A DNA stretch of 62,611 nucleotides from Nocardioides sp. (GCA_030698375.1 JAUYLL010000019.1:1-62611), one strand, 5' to 3'. Positions 16,777 through 25,314 are shown, numbered from the stretch's first letter. The notes: generated from the sequence alone by a model not told the origin. Program-made: numbers and translations.

Positions 16777-17892
16777 ATGCAGCCCTCCCCTCGCGCCGTG
16801 CAGGCCGTGCGCGATGCGGTGCGCGCCGCCCTGGTCGTCGAGGCCGGCGGCGAGTCCACCTGGCGACTCGACCCGTCGGTATCCTCGGAGGACTTCCAGG
16901 CGGCCGTGCTGCGCCACCGGGTGGTGGAGGTGCTCGCGGACAACGCGGAGGGTTTGCACCTGACCGCGCCCCTGACCGAGTGGTTGCGGACCCGCCGCCA
17001 GCCGTCGTCGCTGCGCGCGATGAGCCTCGTGCGCGAGCTGGGTCGGATCCAGCAGGTCCTCGACGGCGCCGACATCCGCTGGCTGGCGTTCAAGGGGCCG
17101 GCGCTGGCGGTGCAGACGACGGGGGACTTCACCGCGCGGGGCATCGGGGACCTGGACGTCCTCGTCGACCCGTCGGACGTCGCCGCGGCGGTGCATGCCC
17201 TGGAAGCGCACGGATGGCAGCTCGATGCTCGCTTCTCGCGACCCGGCCCGAGCTGGGGGTGGCGTCGGCTCCTGCACAGCTACTACGAATGCCCCCTCGT
17301 CGGGCCCGACAGCCGCATCGACCTGCACTGGCGACTGGCCCCCGGCGCCGGTGTCCTGCCCGAGTTCGGCCACGTCGCCGCGCGTGCCGTGCAGGTCCCG
17401 ATCGGACCCTTCAGTACGCCGACCCTCGCCCCGGCCGATGCCCTCGCGCACAGCTGCAGCCACGCCGCCAAGGACGACTACCGGTGGCTGCGCAGCCTGG
17501 TCGACATCCACCGGTTCGTCAGGGCCGGCGAGCCCCTTCCGGACACCGTGCCCGGTCGGCGGGCCGCCGCCGTCCTGGCGGCGACGATCGGACTTCCCGG
17601 CGGCACCGCCCCGCCCGCGCCCCGCGTCGTACGCCGCGCGATGGGCGCCCAGGAGCGACCGTTCCTCCCCCACGCCGCCCGTCTGCCCGGAGCCGGCCTG
17701 GTCGACGCCGTACGACGCAGCAGCGTCGGATCTTCCTGGCGAGGCCGGCGGATCGTCCTGCTGAACGTGCTTCTCCCCGCTCCGGGCCCCGAGGTGGACG
17801 ACGTCCGTGCCGTGACCGCCATCCCCCGGGCGATCCTCCATCGAGGCCGCAAAGCGGTCCGCCGCCTCCAGGACTGGCGTCGACGTGCGTGA
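16777..17892 (+). CDS. Nucleotidyltransferase-family protein of the lasso cluster (PsmN-like)
   Basis: A 371-residue protein of the NTP_transf_5 nucleotidyltransferase family. The key strings are LAFKGPAL (103-110) and GDLDVLVD with catalytic Asp125/Asp127, followed by DLHWRL and HSCSHAAKDDYRWLRSL. Homologues occur in lasso and other RiPP clusters; in the pseudomycoidin system the PsmN partner of a kinase adds sugar to the phosphorylated C-terminal Ser of the peptide. The ATG at 16777 opens the cluster. Its stop overlaps the ABC gene by 8 bp, so the two form an operon. Tailoring of this peptide is inferred from context. Confidence 0.85.
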   Translation: MQPSPRAVQAVRDAVRAALVVEAGGESTWRLDPSVSSEDFQAAVLRHRVVEVLADNAEGLHLTAPLTEWLRTRRQPSSLRAMSLVRELGRIQQVLDGADIRWLAFKGPALAVQTTGDFTARGIGDLDVLVDPSDVAAAVHALEAHGWQLDARFSRPGPSWGWRRLLHSYYECPLVGPDSRIDLHWRLAPGAGVLPEFGHVAARAVQVPIGPFSTPTLAPADALAHSCSHAAKDDYRWLRSLVDIHRFVRAGEPLPDTVPGRRAAAVLAATIGLPGGTAPPAPRVVRRAMGAQERPFLPHAARLPGAGLVDAVRRSSVGSSWRGRRIVLLNVLLPAPGPEVDDVRAVTAIPRAILHRGRKAVRRLQDWRRRA

Positions 17893-19597
17893 TCGCCTCG
17901 GCGCCTACCTCTCCGCGGCGAGCGACGCCGTCGGTCGCCGGCGCCTGGTGCTGCTCTTCTTCGTCCAGCTCGGCGCCGCCCTGACCGAGGCCGGGACCCT
18001 CGTCCTCCTCCTGCCGGTGGTGCAGCTCCTGGTCGGCGCCGAGAGCGTCACGCTGCCTCTCGTCGACCGGTCGGTGCCGCCGGGTGCCGCGGTCGCCCTG
18101 CTGGCCAGCTTCGTGGTCGCGCGTGCGCTGATCCAGTGGGTGGCTGCCGTGGTGGCCACCGACCTCCGGCTCCGGACGATGGACCACCTGCGGATCGGAG
18201 CGCTGCGCGAGCTCTTCGCCGCCTCGTGGCCCTTCATCTCCGCCCAGCGTCGCAGCCACCTGGTGCAGGGGTTGACCACCGAGGTGATGCGCTCGGGTGC
18301 CGCGATCGACCTGCTCATCCGTTCGGCCGTCGCGCTGTTGATCCTCATCGCGACGGCCGGCGCGATGATCGTGATCTCGCCGCTCGCCGGTGGCCTCGCC
18401 CTCGCCGCGGTCGCGGTCCTGGCCCTGATCGCCTATCCGACCCTGGCCTCGGCGACCCGGTTGGGACAGTCCCACAGCGAACGGATCGCCGCCTTCGGCG
18501 CGCTCATCACAGACTCCCTCCAGTCGATCCGTCTCATCCGGGCCCACGACGCCGCCGACCGCTGGACCGGACTCATCGAGCGCGAGGCGCGGCATGGCCG
18601 GGAGGTGCAGCTGCGCTACGTCCGCACCACGGCCGGCGTACGGGCCGGTCTCGGCCTGCTCGCGGTGGGGACGGCGCTCGCCCTGGTGCTCCTGGGCCGC
18701 GAGCTCGGGCTGGGCGCCGCCGAGCTCGTGGTGCTGGCGGTGATCGCCACCCGGCTGCTCAGCAGCCTGCAGGCGCTGGTGACCCAGGCCCAGACCTTCA
18801 ACCACCTCGCTCCCGCGATCGACAAGGTCCGCGACCTCGCCGCGTCGGCGGCCGCCCACCCGGACACGGCCGCGCCCACCCCGGCGGCGCCTGCTCCTCG
18901 CGCTGGCTCGCATCCACCGCTCGTGGAGCTGCGCCACGTCGCGGTCGGGTACGGCGACGTACCCGTGCTCGACGACCTGTCGCTGTCCATCGCCCCCGGT
19001 GGGCTCACGGTCATCACGGGACCGAGCGGGGTGGGCAAGAGCACCCTGCTCGACGTCCTGCTGGGGCTGCTGCCTCCGGCCGAGGGCGACGTCCTCGTCG
19101 ACGGCGCACCCCTGCGCGACCTGCCGGCGTGGCGAGCGCGCCTCGGCTACGTCCCGCAGGACACCGTCCTGATCCCCGGCTCGGTCTGGGACAACCTCAC
19201 CTGGTCGTCCCGCGCACCGGTGACGCTGGAGGCGGCCTGGGCAGCGCTCGAGACCGCCCACCTCGCGGACGTCGTCCGGTCCCTCCCCGACGGGCTCGAC
19301 ACCGACCTCCACGACCTCACCCGCCTGTCCGGCGGCGAGCAGCAGCGCCTCTGCCTCGCCCGGGCCCTGGTCCGAGACCCGGAGCTGCTCGTCCTGGACG
19401 AGGCGACCAACGCGCTCGACGAGCGCACCGAGGCCGCGGTGCTGACGCGCCTGCGCGCCCTGCCGATGGCACTGGTGCTCGTGACCCACCGGCCGGTCGG
19501 GCTCGACGGCGCCGAGGTGGTCGCGCTAGCCCCTCGAGATCTCGGTGACGGGCACGAAGTCGTCCATGACCTCGCCACCGACGACGACCGAGCCTGA
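17885..19597 (+). CDS. ABC transporter (fused membrane and ATPase domains), probable lasso exporter
   Basis: A 570-residue half-transporter with six membrane helices in the first ~310 residues, then an ATPase domain with Walker A GPSGVGKST (about 379-387), signature LSGGEQQR (about 481) and Walker B LLVLDEATN. It would dimerise to export the mature peptide and give self-immunity. A short Pro/Ala-rich linker (HPDTAAPTPAAPAP) joins the domains. GTG start 17885 overlaps the upstream gene. Its last 72 bases overlap the 3' end of the convergent B2 gene. Confidence 0.92.
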   Translation: MRDRLGAYLSAASDAVGRRRLVLLFFVQLGAALTEAGTLVLLLPVVQLLVGAESVTLPLVDRSVPPGAAVALLASFVVARALIQWVAAVVATDLRLRTMDHLRIGALRELFAASWPFISAQRRSHLVQGLTTEVMRSGAAIDLLIRSAVALLILIATAGAMIVISPLAGGLALAAVAVLALIAYPTLASATRLGQSHSERIAAFGALITDSLQSIRLIRAHDAADRWTGLIEREARHGREVQLRYVRTTAGVRAGLGLLAVGTALALVLLGRELGLGAAELVVLAVIATRLLSSLQALVTQAQTFNHLAPAIDKVRDLAASAAAHPDTAAPTPAAPAPRAGSHPPLVELRHVAVGYGDVPVLDDLSLSIAPGGLTVITGPSGVGKSTLLDVLLGLLPPAEGDVLVDGAPLRDLPAWRARLGYVPQDTVLIPGSVWDNLTWSSRAPVTLEAAWAALETAHLADVVRSLPDGLDTDLHDLTRLSGGEQQRLCLARALVRDPELLVLDEATNALDERTEAAVLTRLRALPMALVLVTHRPVGLDGAEVVALAPRDLGDGHEVVHDLATDDDRA

Positions 19598-19945
19598 GGC
19601 TCCCACCAACCACGCGTGCGACCCCTCGACGGGGTCCGCTTTGTTGAGCCCGACCACCAGGCGCGTGGGCACCCTGCGGAGTCGCAGCATCAGGTGGCCG
19701 GCGATCGCCCGGTCCAGGCAGGTCATCGCCACCGGCCCTCGACGATCGCCGCTGCGCAGCGCGATCGCCACCTGACGTTCAGCACCGACGAGTCGGGATG
19801 TGGTCACGGACGACACGTCCGGCTCGCGCACCCGACCGAGGACCCGCGTCCACAGGCGCGTCGGGACCCACCGGCGTACGGCCGTGCTCACGAGAAGCAG
19901 CACCATCGCCTCCAGCGTGCGGCCGCGAGAGCGCCACCGACTCAC
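19526..19945 (-). CDS. Lasso peptide B2 protein (transglutaminase-like leader peptidase)
   Basis: A 139-residue cysteine protease of the B2 type that removes the leader of the lasso precursor. The Cys-His-Asp triad reads TCLDRA (Cys76), SHAWL (His110) and MDDF (Asp128), with the usual RRVPTRLVVGL between them. It is the split form of the B enzyme, the recognition half being the upstream PqqD-like gene. The GTG start overlaps that gene's stop by 4 bp. Its 3' end lies inside the convergent ABC transporter gene. Confidence 0.92.
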   Translation of the reverse strand: MSRWRSRGRTLEAMVLLLVSTAVRRWVPTRLWTRVLGRVREPDVSSVTTSRLVGAERQVAIALRSGDRRGPVAMTCLDRAIAGHLMLRLRRVPTRLVVGLNKADPVEGSHAWLVGASGSVVVGGEVMDDFVPVTEISRG

Positions 19946-20217
19946 CCGACGGTCACCAGGCGGTGCTCCGCCATCGCCTGCACCAGCGCGGTCACGTCGG
20001 TGCGGCACTGATCCGGCGAGACGTCGTACTCGGTCACCAGGGCGGCCACCAGGTCGTCGAGCGTCGCCGGCTGCTCGAGCAGGTCCCACACCCGGCGGGC
20101 GATCGGGTCGAGGCCGAGGTAGCGCAGGTCCTCGTTGAGCAGCACGTGGGTGTCCTGCACGTCCGCCGACACCACGCCCGAGGTGCGCGTGATGGTCGAT
20201 TCGCCAGTGATCTTCAC
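19942..20217 (-). CDS. Lasso peptide B1 protein (PqqD-like RiPP recognition element)
   Basis: A 91-residue PqqD-family protein that binds the leader peptide and delivers it to B2 and the cyclase. It has the winged-helix RRE pattern: beta strands (VVSADVQDTHVLLNEDLRYL), then LDPIARRVWDLLEQPATLDDLV and a final helix ending HRLVTVG. The GTG start lies at the outer edge of a 39-bp palindrome that also carries its GAGGA ribosome site. It is translationally coupled to B2 and divergent from the cyclase. Confidence 0.92.
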   Translation of the reverse strand: MKITGESTITRTSGVVSADVQDTHVLLNEDLRYLGLDPIARRVWDLLEQPATLDDLVAALVTEYDVSPDQCRTDVTALVQAMAEHRLVTVG

Positions 20218-20255
20218 GCGGGGATCCTCGCACGTGACGTGCGAGGATCCCCGCG
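20217..20255. promoter_or_regulatory. Perfect 39-bp palindrome carrying two divergent ribosome binding sites
   Basis: CGCGGGGATCCTCGCACGT is separated by one G from its exact reverse complement. The element occupies the whole space between the B1 GTG (minus strand) and the cyclase ATG (plus strand). Each arm supplies GAGGA 7-8 bases before one of the two start codons, so a transcript through it would fold both Shine-Dalgarno sequences into a 19-bp stem. It may be a DNA operator, an RNA switch, or both. Confidence 0.85.
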
Positions 20256-21956
20256 ATGACAGAGCACGTGCACTTCCTCGGCACGGACTGGCGGCAGGTG
20301 CCGACCACGGACGGGTCGGACCTGCGCGTCCACCACGGCCCTGGCCCGGCCGACACGGCCGCGCTGGCAGGCTGGCTGCGCCGCGGCTGTCCCGGGTTCG
20401 CCCCCATCAGCCAGGGGTTCGTGGCCGTGCTCGTCGACCGCGACGGTTCGGTCATCGCCGCGGGGAGCAGCCGACTCGAGCTCGCGCTCCTCTACGCGGT
20501 GGTGGACGGGCGGCTCCTCGTGGCCACCCACCCCAGGGACATCGCCTGTGGCCTGCCGGCCAAACCCGCACTGAACCTGCAGAAGCTCGCCGACCTCATG
20601 GCGTTGTACGACGACCCGGCCACGACCGTCTTCGAGGGCATCGACCGACTGCCGATCGGCCACCGGCTGACGTGGCACCGCGGCTGGAGCCGGCCCCAGG
20701 TGTCGCGGTGGTTCAGGCCCCTCGAGATGGACCCGCTCCGCATCAAGCCTGCTGAGGCGCCTGCCCTGATGCGGGAGACGGTCCACGAGGCGGTCCGGGC
20801 ATCACTGCCCCGCTCCGGGGACGTCGCCGCGACGCTGTCGGGCGGACTGGACTCGAGCATGGTCGTCGGCACCGCCGCCTCGATCCTCGCGCCGCAGGGT
20901 CGGACCGTCCACTGCGTCACCCACCGGCCGCTGCCGGGCACCCCCGATCCGAGACCAGGATGGATCGCCGACGACGGGCCGGACGCCGAGGCGATGTGCC
21001 GGGAGGTGGACGGGACCACCTGGACCGGTCTCCGCAACGATGCGCTCGCGACTCCCTTCGAGATCGTGCAGGCCGACTTCGAGCTCTCCTGGAGTCCGTC
21101 GCTCAACCCGATGAACGCCGTGTGGATGACTCAGGCCATCGACTTCGCAACCTCGGTCTCCAGCCCCGTCCTCCTCACCGGCGCGACCGGCAACGGCCCC
21201 TTCTCGCGCGGTCGCGGCGGGATCCTGCGAGACCTGCCGCTCCGCGACCGGTTCGAGGCCGCTCGACGTCAGGTCCCGGTGCGCGCGCGAGCCGGCGAGC
21301 GGCTCGGGAGGGCAGCCCTCGGCGTGGCCAAGGAGAGTGCTCCTCTGTGGGCGCAGCGGCTGCGGCATGCTCACCGCCGCGGCCGCGTAGTGGATCCCCG
21401 CTTCCAGGACCTGATGCCGTTCGGTTCGTTGCCGCCCAGCGCTGCCGCCCAGGCGCGGCTCGCAGAGATGGATGCGGGCCTGCCTCCCCGGGAGGCCTGG
21501 CTCCAGCTGGTCCTGCGGGACGCCTTCGTCGCCATGGTCGGGCAGTACCGCCGACCCGATGTGTGGTTCAGCGACCCGCTCAGTGATCAGCGCGTGTCGG
21601 CCCTCGCCCTGACGCTGCCCGTGGAGGCCTGGTTCGCGGGCGGTCGGGACCGCGGCCTGGCCCGCGAGGCGGCCGAGGGCCTGGTTCCTGACCGGATACG
21701 GCTGCGCACGACCCGGGGTGCGCAGTCGGCCGACGCGCCCCAATGGCGACAGGGGCGACGCGACGACTACCGCGCCGAGGTGGAGCGGCTGCGAGCTTCC
21801 GCGTCGGCACGCAGCATCGTGGATCTCGACGAAGCCGCCACCTCCTTGGACAAAGGTTTCGACTCCCCGACAGGATCCTGGGAGGTGACCCACGGGCGAG
21901 CCCTGGGTCTGGCCGCGTTTGCCCTGTGGTGGGAAAGCAAAATTTCTCCGCGCTGA
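20256..21956 (+). CDS. Lasso peptide cyclase (asparagine-synthetase-like, C protein)
   Basis: A 566-residue ATP-dependent macrolactam synthetase that adenylates the acidic side chain of the core and joins it to the N-terminal amine. It has a degenerate N-terminal glutaminase-like domain (1-170, lacking the catalytic N-terminal Cys) and an Asn-synthetase domain with the pyrophosphatase loop SGGLDSS at 195-201 and LLTGATGNG further on. The family role is well established. It precedes the precursor gene by 49 bases and is divergent from B1/B2 across the palindrome. Confidence 0.94.
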   Translation: MTEHVHFLGTDWRQVPTTDGSDLRVHHGPGPADTAALAGWLRRGCPGFAPISQGFVAVLVDRDGSVIAAGSSRLELALLYAVVDGRLLVATHPRDIACGLPAKPALNLQKLADLMALYDDPATTVFEGIDRLPIGHRLTWHRGWSRPQVSRWFRPLEMDPLRIKPAEAPALMRETVHEAVRASLPRSGDVAATLSGGLDSSMVVGTAASILAPQGRTVHCVTHRPLPGTPDPRPGWIADDGPDAEAMCREVDGTTWTGLRNDALATPFEIVQADFELSWSPSLNPMNAVWMTQAIDFATSVSSPVLLTGATGNGPFSRGRGGILRDLPLRDRFEAARRQVPVRARAGERLGRAALGVAKESAPLWAQRLRHAHRRGRVVDPRFQDLMPFGSLPPSAAAQARLAEMDAGLPPREAWLQLVLRDAFVAMVGQYRRPDVWFSDPLSDQRVSALALTLPVEAWFAGGRDRGLAREAAEGLVPDRIRLRTTRGAQSADAPQWRQGRRDDYRAEVERLRASASARSIVDLDEAATSLDKGFDSPTGSWEVTHGRALGLAAFALWWESKISPR

Positions 21957-22005
21957 GGCTGCCCCGTGGTTCACTTCAAGTCCCACGCACCCTCAGGAGC
22001 CTCCC

Positions 22006-22107
22006 ATGCAGGTATGGCACACCCCCCAGCTCACCGACCTCGGCAGCGTCGCTGACGCCCAGGCCGGAACCGGCCTGGTCCCCGAAGGCCTCGGCCTCGG
22101 TTCCTGA
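22006..22107 (+). CDS. Lasso peptide precursor, predicted core GTGLVPEGLGLGS
   Basis: A 33-codon gene with an AGGAG site 7 bases before the ATG. The leader fits the B1-binding pattern Y/W-xx-P-x-L-xxx-G: Trp4, Pro7, Leu9, Gly13. By that spacing the core starts at Gly21. The position normally held by Thr (-2) is Gln19 (LGSVADAQA). The only acidic core residue is Glu27, giving a Gly1-Glu7 ring of seven and a tail of six residues, GLGLGS. The C-terminal Ser33 is the expected target of the neighbouring HprK-like kinase. Cleavage elsewhere (Ala20, ring of 8) is possible. Confidence 0.88.
   Translation: MQVWHTPQLTDLGSVADAQAGTGLVPEGLGLGS
22059..22078 (+). repeat. Inverted repeat at the leader-core junction of the precursor gene
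   Basis: CCAGGCCGG and CCGGCCTGG flank two A bases, giving a perfect 20-base palindrome over the codons either side of the predicted cleavage site. It could fold in the mRNA, but GC-rich codon choice for Ala-Gly-Thr-Gly-Leu may be enough to explain it. Confidence 0.45.
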
Positions 22108-22109
22108 GC

Positions 22110-22979
22110 CTAGAGCCGCATCGACTCCTCGACAGCGTCTCCCACGCAGGAGACGCTGTCGCTGTCGCGTGGCCTCGTGACACGCCACGCCCCCACTCGG
22201 CCCACCGCGGCGGCGGTCCAGCGCAGGTAGTCGGCCCGATGCTCGGGCAACTGGCACACGCCTAAGGTGTCGCTGTGGGCGCCCACCAAGCTGAGCGACC
22301 CCAGCGCGTCCAGCCGACTGAGCGACACCTCGCCTTCCCCCTCGTCGGCCTGCAGGTGCACCAGCGCCGCCAACTCCACAGCCCTGTCGCTCGACTCCAG
22401 GGCGAACACCCGCTTGCCCGGCCACGGCAAGGGCCGACCCATGGCGAGGTCCGCTCCCAGGAGCCCAGCCGCCCGGTCGGACAGATGGATCGGCCGCGCC
22501 AGCGGCACGGCCACTGCCCGGTCGTCGGCCATGTCGACCTCGACCACGTCGTCGCAGCCGAACGTCCAGCCCCGGCGCATCAGCTCGATCGTCGTCGTCG
22601 ACTTGCCGGCCATCGAGTGGCCCATGATCGCCACGGCACGACCCTCCGGACTGACGACCAGGGTGGCGTGCAGGTTGTAGCGGTGCCGCTGCCACAACAG
22701 CGCCCGCGGAGCCGTGGCGTAGGCGAAGAAGTCGTAGAGCAGGCGCGTCTCGGCGTCCGGCGCCTCGATGACGACCCGGTCGCCGTTCTCGACGTACAGC
22801 GCGACCGGGCCGTTCTGAAGCCGGAACCGGTAGGCGTCGGCACACAGTCGGTGGGTGACGATGGCAGCGTCCCACGGTGGCGGAACCGGCCCGTCCTCGA
22901 TCGTCACCCCCAGGACCTCCCGGGTCACGCCTGGGGGCGGCCCCAGGACCGGCTCGGGCACGCCCCGCATCACGCTCAC
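22110..22979 (-). CDS. HprK-like lasso peptide kinase (PsmK/PaeK-like)
   Basis: A 289-residue protein with a P-loop GHSMAGKST at 120-128, a conserved [12 protein letters not shown] acidic stretch and LSDRAAGLL, all typical of the HPr-kinase-related enzymes in lasso clusters. Characterised members (paeninodin and pseudomycoidin clusters) phosphorylate the hydroxyl of the C-terminal Ser of the precursor. That residue is present here. It converges on the precursor gene with 2 bases between stop codons, and its 3' coding end contains the hairpin likely to end the precursor transcript. ATP versus other donors cannot be told from sequence. Confidence 0.88.
   Translation of the reverse strand: MSVMRGVPEPVLGPPPGVTREVLGVTIEDGPVPPPWDAAIVTHRLCADAYRFRLQNGPVALYVENGDRVVIEAPDAETRLLYDFFAYATAPRALLWQRHRYNLHATLVVSPEGRAVAIMGHSMAGKSTTTIELMRRGWTFGCDDVVEVDMADDRAVAVPLARPIHLSDRAAGLLGADLAMGRPLPWPGKRVFALESSDRAVELAALVHLQADEGEGEVSLSRLDALGSLSLVGAHSDTLGVCQLPEHRADYLRWTAAAVGRVGAWRVTRPRDSDSVSCVGDAVEESMRL
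22131..22160 (+). terminator. Hairpin after the lasso precursor gene, inside the kinase 3' end
   Basis: GACAGCGTCTCC and GGAGACGCTGTC form a perfect 12-bp stem around the loop CACGCA, 23 bases past the precursor stop. It is the strongest terminator candidate for the cyclase-precursor transcript, and also lies within the last codons of the convergent kinase gene. Confidence 0.7.
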
Positions 22980-23008
22980 GTCCGAAACCTAGTCGTCGCC
23001 GCCCCAGC

Positions 23009-23030
23009 CGTCACCGCCTGTTCACCGAGC
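23009..23030 (+). promoter_or_regulatory. Putative PHO box upstream of ppk
   Basis: Two direct units CGTCACCGCCT and GTTCACCGAGC are spaced 11 bases apart, 19 bases before the ppk ATG. This matches the 11-nt GTTCACC repeat recognised by Streptomyces-type PhoP. A stronger pair precedes pstS. Confidence 0.6.
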
Positions 23031-23048
23031 AGTGGAACACTGTCCGTC

Positions 23049-25247
23049 ATGCCGGAAAGCACGCTCACCTCCACCGTCGGTGCCTCCGTCGAGGACGGCC
23101 CCACCACGGAGGCCCTCGCGCACCCCTCCGACACCTTCGACGTCGAGCCGCCGTACCTCGCGCACCTCGAGGACGTCGACCTCGACGCCGAGGGGTACAC
23201 CGACCGGTTCGCCGACCGCGAGCTGTCCTGGCTGCGCTTCAACCAGCGCGTGCTCGAGCTCGCCGAGGACACCCGCCTCCCCCTGCTGGAGCGGGTCCGC
23301 TACCTCGCGATCTTCGCCTCGAACCTCGACGAGTTCTTCATGGTGCGCGTGGCCGGCCTCAAGCGCCGGATCGTCGCCGGCGTGGCCGTGCGCGCCGCCT
23401 CGGGCCTGCTGCCACGCGAGGTGCTCGAGCTGATCTGGTCCACCACCGGTGAGCTCATGGAGCGGCACGCACGCGTCTTCCGCGACGACATCGTCCCGGC
23501 GCTCGCCGAGCAGGACATCGAACTGCTGCGCTGGAAGGACCTCGATGCCGAGGAGCAGAAGGCCTGCAAGAAGCTCTTCAAGGAGCGGGTCTTCCCCGTC
23601 CTCACCCCGCTCGCCGTCGACCCGGCCCACCCCTTCCCCTACATCTCCGGCCTCTCCCTGAACCTCGCGGTGCTGGTCCGGAACCCGAAGTCGAAGAAGG
23701 AGCACTTCGCGCGGGTGAAGGTGCCGCCGATCTTCACCCGGTTCGTGCCCGTGGGGAACCAGCGGTTCGTGCCGCTCGAGGACGTCATCGGCGCCCACCT
23801 CAAGAAGCTCTTCCCCGGTATGGACGTCCTCGGCGCGCACAGCTTCCGCGTCACCCGCAACGAGGACCTCGAGGTCGAGGAGGACGACGCCGAGAACCTC
23901 CTCAAGGCCCTCGAGAAGGAGCTCCTCCGGCGGCGCTTCGGCCCGCCGGTGCGCCTGGAGGTCGAGGAGTCGATCGACGACCACGTGCTCGACCTGCTCA
24001 TGAGCGAGCTCGGCGTCGACGCCTCCGAGGTCGTCCGCCTGCCCGGCCCGCTGGACCTGCGTGGCCTGGGCGACATCGCCGACCTCGACCGCGCGGACCT
24101 GAAGTTCCCCGCCTACGTCCCGGTCAGCCACCGCGCCCTGGCCGAGGTCGAGTCGGCCTCGCCCGTCGACGTGTTCGCCGCGCTCCGCCGCCGCGACGTG
24201 CTGCTGCACCACCCGTACCAGTCGTTCGCGACCTCGGTGCAGCGCTTCATCGAGCAGGCCGCCGCCGACCCGCAGGTCCTCGCGATCAAGCAGACGCTCT
24301 ACCGCACCTCGGGCGACTCCCCGATCATCGACGCCCTCGTCGACGCCGCCGAGGCCGGCAAGCAGGTGCTGGTGATCGTGGAGATCAAGGCCCGCTTCGA
24401 CGAGCAGGCCAACATCCGCTGGGCGCGCAAGCTCGAGCACTCCGGCTGCCACGTCGTCTACGGCCTCGTCGGCCTCAAGACGCACTGCAAGCTGTCGATG
24501 GTCGTCCGCGACGAGCCCGACGGCATCCGCCGCTACACCCACATCGGCACCGGCAACTACAACCCGAAGACCGCCCGCCACTACGAGGACTTCGGCCTGC
24601 TCACCTGCAACGAGGTCATCGGCGAGGACGTCGCGCACCTGTTCAACAACCTCTCCGGCTGGTCGCGCAACGCCTCCTACGACCGCGTCCTCGTCGCCCC
24701 CGGCTCGGTCCGCGACGGGCTCATCCACCGGATCCGCCGCGAGGTCGGCAACCACGCCGAGGGCCGGCCCGCGCGCGTTCGGATCAAGGCCAACTCGGTC
24801 GTCGACGAGGCGGTCATCTACGAGCTCTACCTCGCCTCCCGCGCCGGGGTCCCCGTCGACCTCCTCGTCCGCGGCATCTGCGCGCTGCGCCCCGGCGTGC
24901 CCGGTCTCTCGGAGACCATCCGGGTCCGGTCGGTCCTGGGCCGCTACCTCGAGCACTCCCGGGTCTTCTGGTTCGAGAACGGCGGCGAGCCCGAGGTGCT
25001 CCTCGGCTCCGCGGACCTCATGCACCGCAACCTCGACCGTCGCGTCGAGGTCCTCGTCCCGATGCCGTCCGAGCAGCTCGTGGCCGACGTCGGGGACGTG
25101 CTCGACCTCGCCTTCGCCCCCGACGCCGCGGTCTGGGAGCTCGACGCGCACGGCGACTGGCGGCGTACGGGGGGCAAGGACGTGCAGGAGACCCTCATCC
25201 AGCAGCACCGCGCCGCCCGCCCCCGCGCCACCCTCCCGACCGAGTAA
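23049..25247 (+). CDS. ppk: Polyphosphate kinase 1
   Basis: A 732-residue PPK1 that reversibly polymerises ATP gamma-phosphate into polyphosphate. It has an N-terminal helical domain with [17 protein letters not shown], a central domain with [18 protein letters not shown], and the catalytic C-terminal domains containing KTHCKLS (about residue 479, the expected phospho-histidine region) and [12 protein letters not shown] (about 498). The length is typical of actinobacterial enzymes. The PHO-box-like repeat upstream and the nearby pst genes indicate phosphate control. The acidic first ~50 residues are less conserved. Confidence 0.96.
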   Translation: MPESTLTSTVGASVEDGPTTEALAHPSDTFDVEPPYLAHLEDVDLDAEGYTDRFADRELSWLRFNQRVLELAEDTRLPLLERVRYLAIFASNLDEFFMVRVAGLKRRIVAGVAVRAASGLLPREVLELIWSTTGELMERHARVFRDDIVPALAEQDIELLRWKDLDAEEQKACKKLFKERVFPVLTPLAVDPAHPFPYISGLSLNLAVLVRNPKSKKEHFARVKVPPIFTRFVPVGNQRFVPLEDVIGAHLKKLFPGMDVLGAHSFRVTRNEDLEVEEDDAENLLKALEKELLRRRFGPPVRLEVEESIDDHVLDLLMSELGVDASEVVRLPGPLDLRGLGDIADLDRADLKFPAYVPVSHRALAEVESASPVDVFAALRRRDVLLHHPYQSFATSVQRFIEQAAADPQVLAIKQTLYRTSGDSPIIDALVDAAEAGKQVLVIVEIKARFDEQANIRWARKLEHSGCHVVYGLVGLKTHCKLSMVVRDEPDGIRRYTHIGTGNYNPKTARHYEDFGLLTCNEVIGEDVAHLFNNLSGWSRNASYDRVLVAPGSVRDGLIHRIRREVGNHAEGRPARVRIKANSVVDEAVIYELYLASRAGVPVDLLVRGICALRPGVPGLSETIRVRSVLGRYLEHSRVFWFENGGEPEVLLGSADLMHRNLDRRVEVLVPMPSEQLVADVGDVLDLAFAPDAAVWELDAHGDWRRTGGKDVQETLIQQHRAARPRATLPTE

Positions 25248-25250
25248 CCC

Positions 25251-25314
25251 CCGGTTTGGTGCACCTCACGCACCCGGATCGGCGCCGACCGCGTGCGTGG
25301 CGTGCCACAACCGG
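25251..25314. repeat. Palindromic repeat, left copy, flanking a DUF559 nuclease gene
   Basis: A 64-bp imperfect inverted repeat with outer arms CCGGTT/AACCGG, inner arms CACGCAC/GTGCGTG and a central TCGGCGCCGA palindrome. The right arm carries GTGCCACAAC, which is also the right terminus of the second copy at 26384-26440. It starts 3 bases after the ppk stop. Confidence 0.75.

Noticed and set aside
22275-23048. Long N-terminal extension of the ppk frame into the kinase gene
   Set aside because: The frame is open only because of GC bias on the antisense of the kinase; the PPK family N-terminus fits the ATG at 23049.
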